In this document: positions 1-7,913 of the stretch, in pieces
How the letters are laid out: each line of letters starts with the position of its first letter
Numbering within the stretch: position 1 is the first letter of the stretch
DNA from: Picochlorum sp. 'celeri'
Lineage: Eukaryota; Chlorophyta; Trebouxiophyceae
Assembly: GCA_010909725.1 (NCBI GenBank)
Contig: JAACMV010000017.1
Span: 186,001 to 250,000 of the forward strand
DNA length: 64,000 bases
Reading direction: 5' to 3'
Program-made: the position numbers and the translations under genes
The notes under the pieces: model-generated
What the model was told of the DNA's origin: nothing
What the model saw: the letters and a program-made list of their open reading frames with translations, nothing else
Databases searched by the model: none

Positions 1-1468
1 AAAGCATATCAAGTGTTTTAGCTAAAACATCCACGCCAATGTGGCACTCTGGATTTCTAGACCCTGCAACTGCGGATTCTGCCTCCTGTCGATGAGCCTT
101 CATAGCGGCATGCCTTTTCGACAAGATATACAACAGACCGTCTATAAAATACTCCTTCTGCCTATCGAATATACTCTCACCGCACACAACTTTAGAACGT
201 GGAACCTTCTCTCCACGATCCACCTTGTATTTTGGCACACAACCCACCACTTTTCTTGCCATGGATGGCAGATAATTTACCTCAATTAACCAAGGCTTCA
301 TATCCGAGTCTAGCACAAAATCAACGCCCAAGAACTCAAAATTACCTTCTTGGTAGTACGGTAATCGTCTAACTTCCTTCCGAATCCCAGGAATAGCTGC
401 AGCCAAAGTCCTCGCTGTGCTCTGTTTTACCGTGGACCAAATCCTATCAAATGCATCATCACCACCCGTCTTTTCCAATAAATACTGCTTCAATTCCGTC
501 ATCGACCAAGGATCCTTTGCCTTGGTCCGATTCTGTAGAAACAGGTTGACGATTAAATCATTCGCTTGCTCCAACGTGTCTCTATCATGCTCTGGGAAGA
601 ATTCCTTGTCTCCGAATGGGATGATGCTCCCATCAAACACATACCCACGAATGGAATCAAGCCCACCGGAAATAACTGTCCATATCCTGAACGTAAAAGG
701 AATATTTTCGATCAACATCTGATTTCCGATAAACTTCTGCGCAAGAATATACCCATACGGACTAGACGTCTTTGTTTTCTTCCGCTTGATCTCTACATAT
801 TTTGTCATCAGTTTCCCCATGATATCTTTAAGTTTCACTGGCGTCACACCCTGCCCTCTGTGTTTATTTTCTTTCAATACCCACACGGATTCTTCATCCT
901 CCGCACGAGCATGTTTGACATACTCTTGCAATTTCTTCATCCCATCAGGCAGCGCAAAAGACAGAGGCATCACCCCAACCATCCCTCCATACCCAGACCA
1001 GAGTGTCCTCACAATACCACTCTTCTGCGAAATCACACTCAGCCCAGGTGTCACAGAAATCACCTGTGTATCCTTCAAAGGCATCGTCTTGAATATCTTC
1101 TTCCCTTGCGCTCTATTTGTGAGCAAATAATCCCAAGAGGTGCATCCACCTTTGCATGCCTTGCCCTTATCAGATGCATTTGAGGAAACTCCTGCAAGTG
1201 CATAGGACGCACTATGCTGCTCTATTATATCCTTCATGATATCTGTTTCTCCTTTACGGAACACATACTGCATGGAGCATGGAGACACTCGTGTGATGGT
1301 TTTGCCCTGGATCAATACACTCTAGAAAAACCAACCAATTCACACATCAGGCCAACGTACATCTTCCAACCACAGCCGAAACCGGCCCTCTGAGACCTCA
1401 GCAGGCTGTGCTCTTGTGCAAAGGCACCATTGAAGAGCAAGCGTGATCAAAATCCCAATCCCAAACAT
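1..1468 (-). CDS. Tubulin-tyrosine ligase-like (TTL/ATP-grasp) protein with signal peptide, C-terminus cut by window edge
   Basis: The reverse strand reads open from the window edge to a 39-bp intron at 1322-1360 (GTACGT..TAG, phase 0). A short first exon (1361-1468) follows, so at least 476 residues are present and the end is missing. Exon 1 begins MFGIGILITLALQWC, a signal peptide-like hydrophobic run. The body has the TTL-domain blocks: YVFRKGE, WVLKEN near the nucleotide site, YILAQKFI followed by FTFRIWTV, and FLGVDFVLDSDMKPWLIEVN with the metal-binding E and N near the end. TTL-family enzymes add amino acids (Tyr, Glu or Gly) to protein tails, mostly tubulin, in the cytosol. The leader suggests secretory entry, which is atypical. 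Family assignment is firm; substrate is unknown. The next in-frame Met upstream lies beyond a stop, which supports the chosen start. Confidence 0.85.
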
Positions 1469-1644
1469 CAGTCCACAGCAGTACTGGGTCCCCCTAGACA
1501 CAGTACTCTCGTCTCAACCACGATTGATTCGGATGGGCAGCCACCTACTCGCCATACTAGTATATTTTTATATGAGTGCAATGAATATAATCCATGCAAG
1601 GGAGAATCCCGCCATAGAGGTCATGAACCAGTGCCTTTGTAGTA

Positions 1645-1785
1645 ATAGAGAAGCAGTCCACTGTGGATGGGCTGCCCCGACCGAAGGCGAGCCTTCGGGA
1701 CAGACGGCATGTCGAAGCCACGGATGTGGATGACGCCTGGCGTGTGCCAGGCACGTGCGCTCCACAGTCCAGCAGACGACCATGT
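1645..1785. ncRNA. Candidate structured non-coding RNA (three hairpins inside a closing stem)
   Basis: This intergenic stretch holds nested perfect inverted repeats. CTGTGGA (1661-1667) pairs with TCCACAG (1761-1767). Inside lie CCGAAGG-CGAG-CCTTCGG (1681-1698), CCAC-GGAT-GTGG (1718-1729) and GCCTGG-CGTGTG-CCAGGC (1735-1752). Together they give a multibranch fold of about 107 nt that is more GC-rich than its surroundings. No U1, U2, U4, U5, U6, SRP or RNase P signature was recognised, and strand cannot be assigned. It could also be paired elements in the promoters of the flanking divergent genes. Confidence 0.4.
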
Positions 1786-1879
1786 CCATTCACCAAATCC
1801 TCGCCTACATCTATTGATCTAGCATATAAAAATATAGTAGTAGTCATTTATCGGTATTTATATCGTAGATAGACGCATC

Positions 1880-2905
1880 ATGGCATCGAATTGGAGGGAG
1901 ACCACCGTGGTGGTGTGTTGCCTTGTTCTCGCTCAGGTGTACCTCTTTTCTCCACCTGTGGTTGAGGGGCAGTATGCGGCCCAGATCGGTTGCCTGAATG
2001 CGACATGCAAGGCCAAGCTTAGTGCATTGTTAGATCGTTATGAATATGCTGTGGATAGTGTAAATGGGTGTGATGTAGAATGCCAGTACAACTGTTATGA
2101 GGTGTTGGAGGAGGCATTGCAGAGCACCTCTGGAACGCATTGTCCACCAGTTGACAATGTGACGGCGTGCTTTGGTCTGTACGGTAATGAATGGGTAGAA
2201 TTAGCTGAAGAATGCCCAGTATTTAATATTAAAGAGCAGTCTGAGGCAGAAGCAGAAGCAGAGAGCGAAGAAGAGGAAGCTCCATCCTCTGAAGAAGCAG
2301 AGAGCGAAGAAGAGGAGGCTGAGGCTCCATCCTCTGAAGAAGCAGAAGCAGAAGCAGAGAGCGAAGAAGAGGAGGCTGAGGCTCCATCCTCTGAAGAAGC
2401 AGAAGCAGAGAGCGAAGAAGAGGAAGCTGAAGCTCCATCCTCTGAAGAAGCAGAGAGCGAAGAACAGGAGGCTGAGGCTCCATCCTCTGAAGAGGAGGCT
2501 GAAGCGGAGAATGATGATGCAACAGGAACAACATCAAGGCGACTCATGGAAGAGGAGGCCGAGGCAGAGAGTGAAGAAGAGGAGGCTGAGGCTCCATCTT
2601 CTCAAGAAGAGGCAGAAGCAGAAGCTGAAGCAGAAGCAACTGGAGAAGAGGCAGAGGCAGAAGCAGAGGGTGAATGCTCCTCTTCTGAAGGTGGTGAAGG
2701 AGAAGGAGAGGGAGAAGGAGAAGCTGACTTTGTTGGGAAGGGTTGTTTCCCAGAGTTTGAGACACTCACTGACTTCAAGGTATATACAGAAGGTGCATAC
2801 TATGCAGCTGTCTGGGATAAGCCAACAAACACCATCGGTGTCATTCTTAGCGTCTTCTTCTGGCTGGGCCTTGCTGGAATGGGTGTGTATCTTGGTAGAA
2901 AATAA
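1880..2905 (+). CDS. Secreted/type I membrane protein with Ser-Glu-Ala acidic repeats
   Basis: A 341-residue protein. An N-terminal signal peptide (about residues 1-30) is followed by a Cys-rich domain of about 85 residues, with eight cysteines visible between residues 38 and 113 that are probably disulphide-bonded. Next comes a long acidic low-complexity region built on units such as AEAESEEEEAEAPSSEE (about 120-285). A short Cys-containing segment precedes one transmembrane helix near the C-terminus (about 317-337), leaving a three-residue tail (GRK). I do not recognise the family. The layout suggests a surface or endomembrane protein with an extended, negatively charged lumenal or extracellular stalk; this is inference. 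TGTAA 21 bp after the stop is a likely poly(A) signal. Confidence 0.75.
   Translation: MASNWRETTVVVCCLVLAQVYLFSPPVVEGQYAAQIGCLNATCKAKLSALLDRYEYAVDSVNGCDVECQYNCYEVLEEALQSTSGTHCPPVDNVTACFGLYGNEWVELAEECPVFNIKEQSEAEAEAESEEEEAPSSEEAESEEEEAEAPSSEEAEAEAESEEEEAEAPSSEEAEAESEEEEAEAPSSEEAESEEQEAEAPSSEEEAEAENDDATGTTSRRLMEEEAEAESEEEEAEAPSSQEEAEAEAEAEATGEEAEAEAEGECSSSEGGEGEGEGEGEADFVGKGCFPEFETLTDFKVYTEGAYYAAVWDKPTNTIGVILSVFFWLGLAGMGVYLGRK
2230..2700 (+). repeat. In-frame tandem repeat coding SEA/EEEE/APSSEE units
   Basis: A degenerate tandem array of 30-60 bp units around GAAGCAGAGAGCGAAGAAGAGGAGGCTGAGGCTCCATCCTCT-type sequence (abbreviated pattern). It lies inside the acidic membrane-protein gene. The almost stop-free purine-rich repeat also opens long meaningless frames on the opposite strand. 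Repeats like this are expected to vary in copy number between strains. Confidence 0.85.
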
Positions 2906-2925
2906 TTCAGTACTATTACATCATT

Positions 2926-2930
2926 TGTAA
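2926..2930 (+). terminator. TGTAA poly(A) signal of the acidic-repeat gene
   Basis: TGTAA lies 21 bp downstream of the stop codon. UGUAA is the usual chlorophyte polyadenylation signal. The cleavage site itself cannot be seen. Confidence 0.5.
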
Positions 2931-2951
2931 AACATCATATACATATTACTA

Positions 2952-3482
2952 CTACTGCCCAAACGTATCATCTAGGGCTACAGCAGCGAGTTGCTGGACA
3001 TCATGACCACACGCAACCTTGACACACGTCACCTCCTCATCATGAGCTGGTATGGATACATGCACTGCAGGACCTCGCTTGCACTGTCCAAGGCATGTCG
3101 AACTCCGAACATCTACTCGAAGCCCATTGATGCGCATAGCATCTTCCTGAAGAGCCTTTAGAACGCGAGTTGACCCACGTTTGCAGCAATGCTTTGATGA
3201 ACACACAGACAAGACCACATCACTGATGCAGCATGAGTCATGCTGGTCTTCCTCCCGTACATACTTTTGAAGTCTCGCTAAATTCACATCTACATCCGTT
3301 TCCCTCCTCACATCACTTTCTATCCGATTATCTACTGCTTTCAAACGCCTACTACTATGACTTCTCTGTGGTTGAGAATGGAAAACACGTGGCTGGACCA
3401 TTCGTCCACTCGGACCACATGTTGACACACAAGCCTGGTCCATAGGACCCCTACTCCAATCAAAGCGAATACTGCCACTCAT
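2952..3482 (-). CDS. Thioredoxin-like [2Fe-2S] ferredoxin domain protein
   Basis: A 176-residue protein. The C-terminal half has the thioredoxin-like ferredoxin pattern: VCSSKHCCKRGS, then about 40 residues later STCLGQCKRGPAVHV. These carry the cysteine ligand pairs of the NuoE/Aquifex ferredoxin-like fold. The first 75 residues are rich in Arg, Ser and Gln and poor in acid, which could be an organellar targeting sequence plus linker. Known homologues are small electron carriers or redox-sensing proteins; the partner here is unknown. The fold is well supported and the localisation is inference. It converges on the acidic-repeat gene with 46 bp between stops. Confidence 0.8.
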   Translation of the reverse strand: MSGSIRFDWSRGPMDQACVSTCGPSGRMVQPRVFHSQPQRSHSSRRLKAVDNRIESDVRRETDVDVNLARLQKYVREEDQHDSCCISDVVLSVCSSKHCCKRGSTRVLKALQEDAMRINGLRVDVRSSTCLGQCKRGPAVHVSIPAHDEEVTCVKVACGHDVQQLAAVALDDTFGQ

Positions 3483-3522
3483 TTTTGTACCTATACTAAA
3501 TAAAAGTACTAATAAGTGCCTC

Positions 3523-3939
3523 TTAGATCATAAGTATGCGGATGTCTTGTGTGAAGCGTGTGTCGTTGGTGGAGGATGATATGACACGCGCCAGGCGTGT
3601 GTCGAGCACACGCAAGGCAGACTCTGGCGACAGCCACTCGCACTCCATCCATCGATGCGATCCACAGCCTTTTATCCTTTCCATCGCTCTTGATGACTCA
3701 CATTTCTGTAATTGCAATATTTCTAGATAGGAGAGTACGTGTAGAACACGTAGATACGGCCATCTTCTGAACTCGACCTTGTCGCTCACTGTCACTGAGT
3801 GCGTGAGTGGTGAGTTCACCGCCAGCAGAAACAGGAGGTTGTATTCAGTGCCCACTGGCAGAGCCACGAGCCGACTGGATCGCCTTAAGAGTGTCACTAG
3901 TCTTTGCTGATCTATAGAAAAATAGTATAGAGCCATCAT
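3523..3939 (-). CDS. Tentative orphan ORF divergent from the iron permease
   Basis: An uninterrupted reverse frame fills the gap between the ferredoxin gene and FTR1. Reading from the Met at 3939 it gives 138 residues, ending QDIRILMI. Its start codon would overlap the FTR1 start codon (catg), and the open frame continues upstream antisense to FTR1. The middle is Leu-rich (LRVLHVLSYLEILQLQ), but I see no domain. For a non-coding gap at this GC the length is unusual, so it may be a lineage-specific protein. It may equally be chance. Confidence 0.3.
   Translation of the reverse strand: MMALYYFSIDQQRLVTLLRRSSRLVALPVGTEYNLLFLLAVNSPLTHSVTVSDKVEFRRWPYLRVLHVLSYLEILQLQKCESSRAMERIKGCGSHRWMECEWLSPESALRVLDTRLARVISSSTNDTRFTQDIRILMI
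3580..3740. other. Hairpin-rich intergenic segment
   Basis: Two short perfect hairpins are visible between the ferredoxin and FTR1 genes. One is ACACGC-GCCAG-GCGTGT at 3584-3600. The other is ACGTGT-AGA-ACACGT near 3735-3750. No RNA family was recognised. They may be promoter palindromes for FTR1. Confidence 0.25.
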
Positions 3940-5197
3940 GTCGGAATACTTTTCGATCGCTGCCCTCCTGATTATGTTCAGGGAGGCCCTGGAGGCCTCT
4001 GTCATTATTGCAGTACTCTTGCAGATGCTGAACAAGATGCAGATGACAAATCTCAAGCGATGGGTGTGGTTTGGAGCGCTACTAGGGGTTGCTATATCTG
4101 TCGTCATAGGTGTTATATTTGTGTTGGTATTTTACCTTGCCAATACCAAGCTCATGAGTGCAGAGGCATCGCTGATATTCAAAGGCTGCATCTGTTGGCT
4201 GGCAGCCATTCTCATCACGGTGGTGGCATTCGCCATGCTCAAGTTTTATAATCTGGAGAGAAAATGGAAGAGGAAACTTGAGTCTGAGTTCTCTCGAGAA
4301 AAGGCGTCAAAGAATTACAAATGGTCAATGTTTTTGCTTGCCGGGTCAGCAACCTTGAGGGAGGGTATGGAGTCGGTCCTATTCCTGACTGGAACGTCAG
4401 CGGGACTTAGTGTCAAGAGTGTTATCATCCCGGGTATCGTCGGTATCATTGCTGGATCTTTACTTGGAGTGATTGTCTATTACTCTGGTCATTCCATCAA
4501 GAGTCTGAAATGGTTCTTCATCGTGTCTGCTGGCTTGTTGATGTTCATCGCAGCTGGAATGGTCATCAACGGCACAGCATTCTTTACTGGAGCTGGATTA
4601 TTCGGTGTATTGTATCCATACGAATGGAGACCATGGTCGAATTTGATTGTCTGGGACGCCACCGGCTGCTGCAACCCAGACACAAATCAGGGCTGGGCAT
4701 TGTTACGAGCTCTGTTTGGATGGCAGGCAGCTCCTACGAATCTTTGCGTCTTATACTGGGGGCTGTACTGGGTTGTGACCATTCCTCTTCTTGCATGGAA
4801 GGCATACAATGGCACCCTGACAGACAAGGTTGAAGCAGGTATCGATGATTTCAAATCCTTTGCACGACACGGTGTGCAGGGTGATTTTGACTCATTCAAA
4901 AAGTCTGATGAAAGCTTGGGATTAGATACACAGCCTTCTGAGAAGGAGTCTACCATCAAGTCTGCTTCCGACATGGAGTCTGGGTCTGATAGCAGAGCTG
5001 GTTCAGAAGACAATGTTGGGGCAGAGCGATTGTCTACAGATGACAATAGCTCGTCGTCATTAGACAAGAGTACATCGACGAAGAATGAAGAGAAAAAGTC
5101 ATTTGTAGAAAACAGCAAGGCGTGGTGGCATAACACGGTGGACTCTGTCTTCAAGAGACCAAAGGCACCCGCAGCTGCACCGCAGGAACCCAATTAG
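3938..5197 (+). CDS. FTR1: High-affinity iron permease, FTR1 family
   Basis: A 419-residue polytopic membrane protein. The two family-defining motifs in transmembrane helices are present: REALE at residues 15-19 and REGME at 141-145, whose acidic residues carry ferric iron. About seven hydrophobic segments cover residues 1-290. The last 120 residues are a hydrophilic, Ser/Asp/Glu-rich cytosolic tail that resembles a regulatory region. FTR1 works at the plasma membrane with a multicopper ferroxidase that oxidises ferrous iron; no ferroxidase lies in this window. Family length is normal (about 400). The start is the first ATG after a short AT-rich leader. TGTAA follows 41 bp after the stop. Confidence 0.93.
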   Translation: MSEYFSIAALLIMFREALEASVIIAVLLQMLNKMQMTNLKRWVWFGALLGVAISVVIGVIFVLVFYLANTKLMSAEASLIFKGCICWLAAILITVVAFAMLKFYNLERKWKRKLESEFSREKASKNYKWSMFLLAGSATLREGMESVLFLTGTSAGLSVKSVIIPGIVGIIAGSLLGVIVYYSGHSIKSLKWFFIVSAGLLMFIAAGMVINGTAFFTGAGLFGVLYPYEWRPWSNLIVWDATGCCNPDTNQGWALLRALFGWQAAPTNLCVLYWGLYWVVTIPLLAWKAYNGTLTDKVEAGIDDFKSFARHGVQGDFDSFKKSDESLGLDTQPSEKESTIKSASDMESGSDSRAGSEDNVGAERLSTDDNSSSSLDKSTSTKNEEKKSFVENSKAWWHNTVDSVFKRPKAPAAAPQEPN

Positions 5198-5939
5198 AAT
5201 CTCTCATCGATCAATCAATACCTTGAGTACTAGTTTATGTAATACCAAGCATTGGTACAACAGCAAAACATATACAGCCCTGGCATTGCTCTGTGGTGTC
5301 TTTGTGAAAGCATTTCAGCCTTACTAACACCGAATTCGGTCGAATGCCACTTTCTACCGAACTGATTGCAGTCGAGGTGTACACACACAAGAACAAGCAT
5401 CCACGCGGGTATATATCGTTGATCTCATGGCGTACTACTCTCATACATTTATTCACCAATGCTTCAAGGCATTGGTAATAGGAAAAGTCTCTCATATTTG
5501 TTGGTGACTTTTGAGACAGATTCGAAAACGCACCGTCTCGTGAACTGATTCAGATATCTCGCTGAAGCACGGTTCTACCACACCATTTGTGTGAAAAAAA
5601 TAAAAATACAGTATTATTAGCCTGAGACAGGCTATCCTGAGGGCCATTGCAGAGTTGTTTTGGTCACATGAAGGTACGGGGGGTTGGGTTTCTTTGAGGA
5701 GTCTGGGTTTGACGCACGTTGCCATAACGCCATGGGAATGTGTCTTTAAAAATGTGATATCTTTATATGGGTTGGTGGAATGCTCCAAGGGATGTTCCAG
5801 AAATTGCCTTACGGACTCCCGCCAACGTTGGGAGTGGAGTTGGTTTGTTCCGCAAAGCCCTGGAGAACACCCTCAACACACCTGTTGTGTGAAATCAAGT
5901 TTGTGTTGGCATGTATGGATACCATGGACGTGCGCACTG
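5198..5939. other. Intergenic / 5' region between FTR1 and MscS with inverted repeats
   Basis: It holds TGTAA at 5238-5242, a short hairpin ACCAA-GCA-TTGGT (about 5246-5258) and a stronger one, ACCAATGC-TTCAAG-GCATTGGT (about 5454-5475), both built on GCATTGGT. On the reverse strand an 86-codon Cys-rich frame (5235-5495) lacks a recognisable domain. The MscS reading frame is open back to 5655 without an ATG, so part of this stretch may be 5' UTR or an unrecognised first exon. Confidence 0.5.
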
Positions 5940-7856
5940 ATGGGACTTTTTGCAATGCGTGATATGCAGTCTATGGTATCTGTTGTTGCTCTGGGAGGTG
6001 TGAGTGGCATGCATGCACGCTCTTCTCAGAATCAGCTGCGTACCGTCGGTATAGAACGTAAGAAATATACCACTGTTGGAAGAGTTGTTGGGGTAAAAAG
6101 GGAATGTCGTCGCTTGGGTTTTACCGGATTGAATTCAACATTGTTGGTGAGGAGGGTGGCCGTGCGGAGCCATGATGGGGACTCGGATGATTATGAGCTC
6201 GAGCAGTCGTACGATTCTGATGATTATGAAGATATGTATCTCTTGGAAAGCATGGCAGAGGCGCCGAGGAATGGTGTTGTGGATGAGGATGGCCAGGCAT
6301 CGCCTTCGTCTGGACAGCACAGTGGCACTGGAGACGCGACAGGGTTTTTTGCTATTGATGCTGATCAGCCTCAAGGCAAAAGGATCAAAGCACCGATATC
6401 AAAAGGTTTCAATCTGTTCCTTCTATTTGGAGCAGCCGTGGACCGATTCGTATCCAGGATTCAGTATGGCATTTTGGCATCGTTGAGATTTGCCTTGTCC
6501 TGCCTGAATGAGTCTCTCAAGCCCTTGAGATCTCGTGTTTCGAGATTGGTAGCACGATTCCGATTGAGTCCTGCAGGAAAGAAACTGAAGCACATTAAAC
6601 AACAGACGGAAGAGATTAAAAAGGATCTGCCTGATGATACCTGGGGGAAACTGTTGTGGCTTTGGGATAGGCCTCCGGTGCAGAGGCTGCGTCTGACTAT
6701 TAGTATGGCGAATCTGAGCTTTCGTCTGCCAGCTTTGGTAGCTTTGATAGTAACACAGGGAAGTCTTCTTGCGAGTCAGGTTTCTCTTCCAATGTTGGCA
6801 CCATTGCTTTTGGGTACTGGTATGATGATGAGGTCCATCAAGTCGAATGCTTCTTTTCTGTTCCCTCGAATCGGTCTCCTGGTCGTATTGCTCTGGATTC
6901 TTTGGTTTACAAACTCCGTCATTCAAAATACTGTACAATACTTGAAGAAACAAAAGGCACTCGATGACAGGTTAGCTGGTGGTATCATCACCATCACAGA
7001 AGTGTCAACCTTGCTTGTTGCCATGGTAGTTTTGTTGTCCATGATTGGTGTGAATGTGTCAGCGTTATTGCTGCCAGCTGGAATCGCCGTCGCAGTTGCG
7101 GCAAAGGATTTATCGCACAACTTTTTGGCTGGATTTTTCTTGTTTGTTGTCCAACCATTCAAGCTTGGTGATAGAGTTGCTGTCTCTTCTTCTGCACCGT
7201 CACAAGGACCAGGTGCCATGGGAGCACCCCCTGGTTGGTTTGAAGGGATTTGCGAAAAGGTTGATTTACGGTATACTGTGGTTCGTCAAGGGAGAAGGAA
7301 ATTGATGATACCGAACTCTGCTTTTCTCACACGGGAATTCATGGTGTTGGATGATATGACTTCCTCCGATCCAAAGTCGAATAATGGTTCCAATGAACAA
7401 GTGGAGTTTTTGACAAACGATAATCGGCATGTGTGGCAATATATGAACGGGCCTCCGTTCCACCAAGAGCTGGCGCAGCAGCAACCAATGTCCCCACAGC
7501 CTCAGCCACAGCCACAGCCACAGCAACCACAGCAATCACCACAGCAACCGCGTGCAAATCAGGGAGATCCCTCTACAAGAGAGTTATTCTATGGCAGAGA
7601 TCAACCACATTATGTGAACTCAAATCAGATACCATATGAAACATCGTATTATCCTCAATCAGCACCACAAACTCCAGTGCATCCTCATAATGCACCAATT
7701 GAGGGACAAAACAAGGGTGCCATGGAGTCAGGTGGCGCAGTGCAGAATTTCCAGGCCTATCAAGCGCCAGAAATGTATAGGAGACCTTACAGCAACCCAC
7801 AGTCATCTCCTCCATATGGATATTGGAATCCTCAGGACAGAAATCCGACAAACTGA
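5940..7856 (+). CDS. MscS-family mechanosensitive ion channel, probably plastid-targeted
   Basis: A 638-residue protein from the first in-frame ATG. The N-terminal 90 residues are basic and Ser/Val/Arg-rich (ending RRVAVRS) and look like an organelle transit peptide. An acidic linker follows. Hydrophobic helices lie at about 260-400, and the MscS core contains SALLLPAGIAVAVAAKDLSHNFLAGFFLF, i.e. the pore-lining TM3, followed by the beta domain (PFKLGDRVAVSS...GICEKVDLRYTVVRQ...LMIPNSAF). The last 200 residues are Gln/Pro-rich with a QPQPQP run. Plant plastid MSL2/3 proteins relieve hypo-osmotic stress in the envelope; the same role is inferred. A 40-bp GTGCGC..TGCAG segment just after 5930 could be an intron, so the exact start is uncertain. 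Confidence 0.85.
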   Translation: MGLFAMRDMQSMVSVVALGGVSGMHARSSQNQLRTVGIERKKYTTVGRVVGVKRECRRLGFTGLNSTLLVRRVAVRSHDGDSDDYELEQSYDSDDYEDMYLLESMAEAPRNGVVDEDGQASPSSGQHSGTGDATGFFAIDADQPQGKRIKAPISKGFNLFLLFGAAVDRFVSRIQYGILASLRFALSCLNESLKPLRSRVSRLVARFRLSPAGKKLKHIKQQTEEIKKDLPDDTWGKLLWLWDRPPVQRLRLTISMANLSFRLPALVALIVTQGSLLASQVSLPMLAPLLLGTGMMMRSIKSNASFLFPRIGLLVVLLWILWFTNSVIQNTVQYLKKQKALDDRLAGGIITITEVSTLLVAMVVLLSMIGVNVSALLLPAGIAVAVAAKDLSHNFLAGFFLFVVQPFKLGDRVAVSSSAPSQGPGAMGAPPGWFEGICEKVDLRYTVVRQGRRKLMIPNSAFLTREFMVLDDMTSSDPKSNNGSNEQVEFLTNDNRHVWQYMNGPPFHQELAQQQPMSPQPQPQPQPQQPQQSPQQPRANQGDPSTRELFYGRDQPHYVNSNQIPYETSYYPQSAPQTPVHPHNAPIEGQNKGAMESGGAVQNFQAYQAPEMYRRPYSNPQSSPPYGYWNPQDRNPTN

Positions 7857-7883
7857 CATTTTGCTTGACAATAATTATTCTGA

Positions 7884-7888
7884 TTACA
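7884..7888 (-). terminator. TGTAA poly(A) signal of the methyltransferase gene
   Basis: TTACA on the plus strand reads TGTAA on the reverse strand, 25 bp past the methyltransferase stop codon. Confidence 0.45.
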
Positions 7889-7913
7889 CATTTGTTTGTT
7901 TCTCAATATAATA

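Noticed and set aside
1469..1879. U1/U2/U6/SRP RNA in the folded intergenic segment
   Set aside because: None of the diagnostic core sequences of those RNAs is present on either strand.
2095..2547. 150-codon reverse frame rich in Ser/Ala
   Set aside because: It is the mirror of the purine-rich SEA repeat; the array lacks stops on both strands. No independent protein signal.
5655..5939. Extension of the MscS protein to 5655
   Set aside because: That frame begins with TTG and encodes Trp/Cys-rich sequence unlike a coding region; the first ATG is at 5940.
7490..7560. CAGCCACAG repeat as a possible CRISPR or satellite array
   Set aside because: It is an in-frame Gln/Pro low-complexity stretch of the MscS tail, without spacers.
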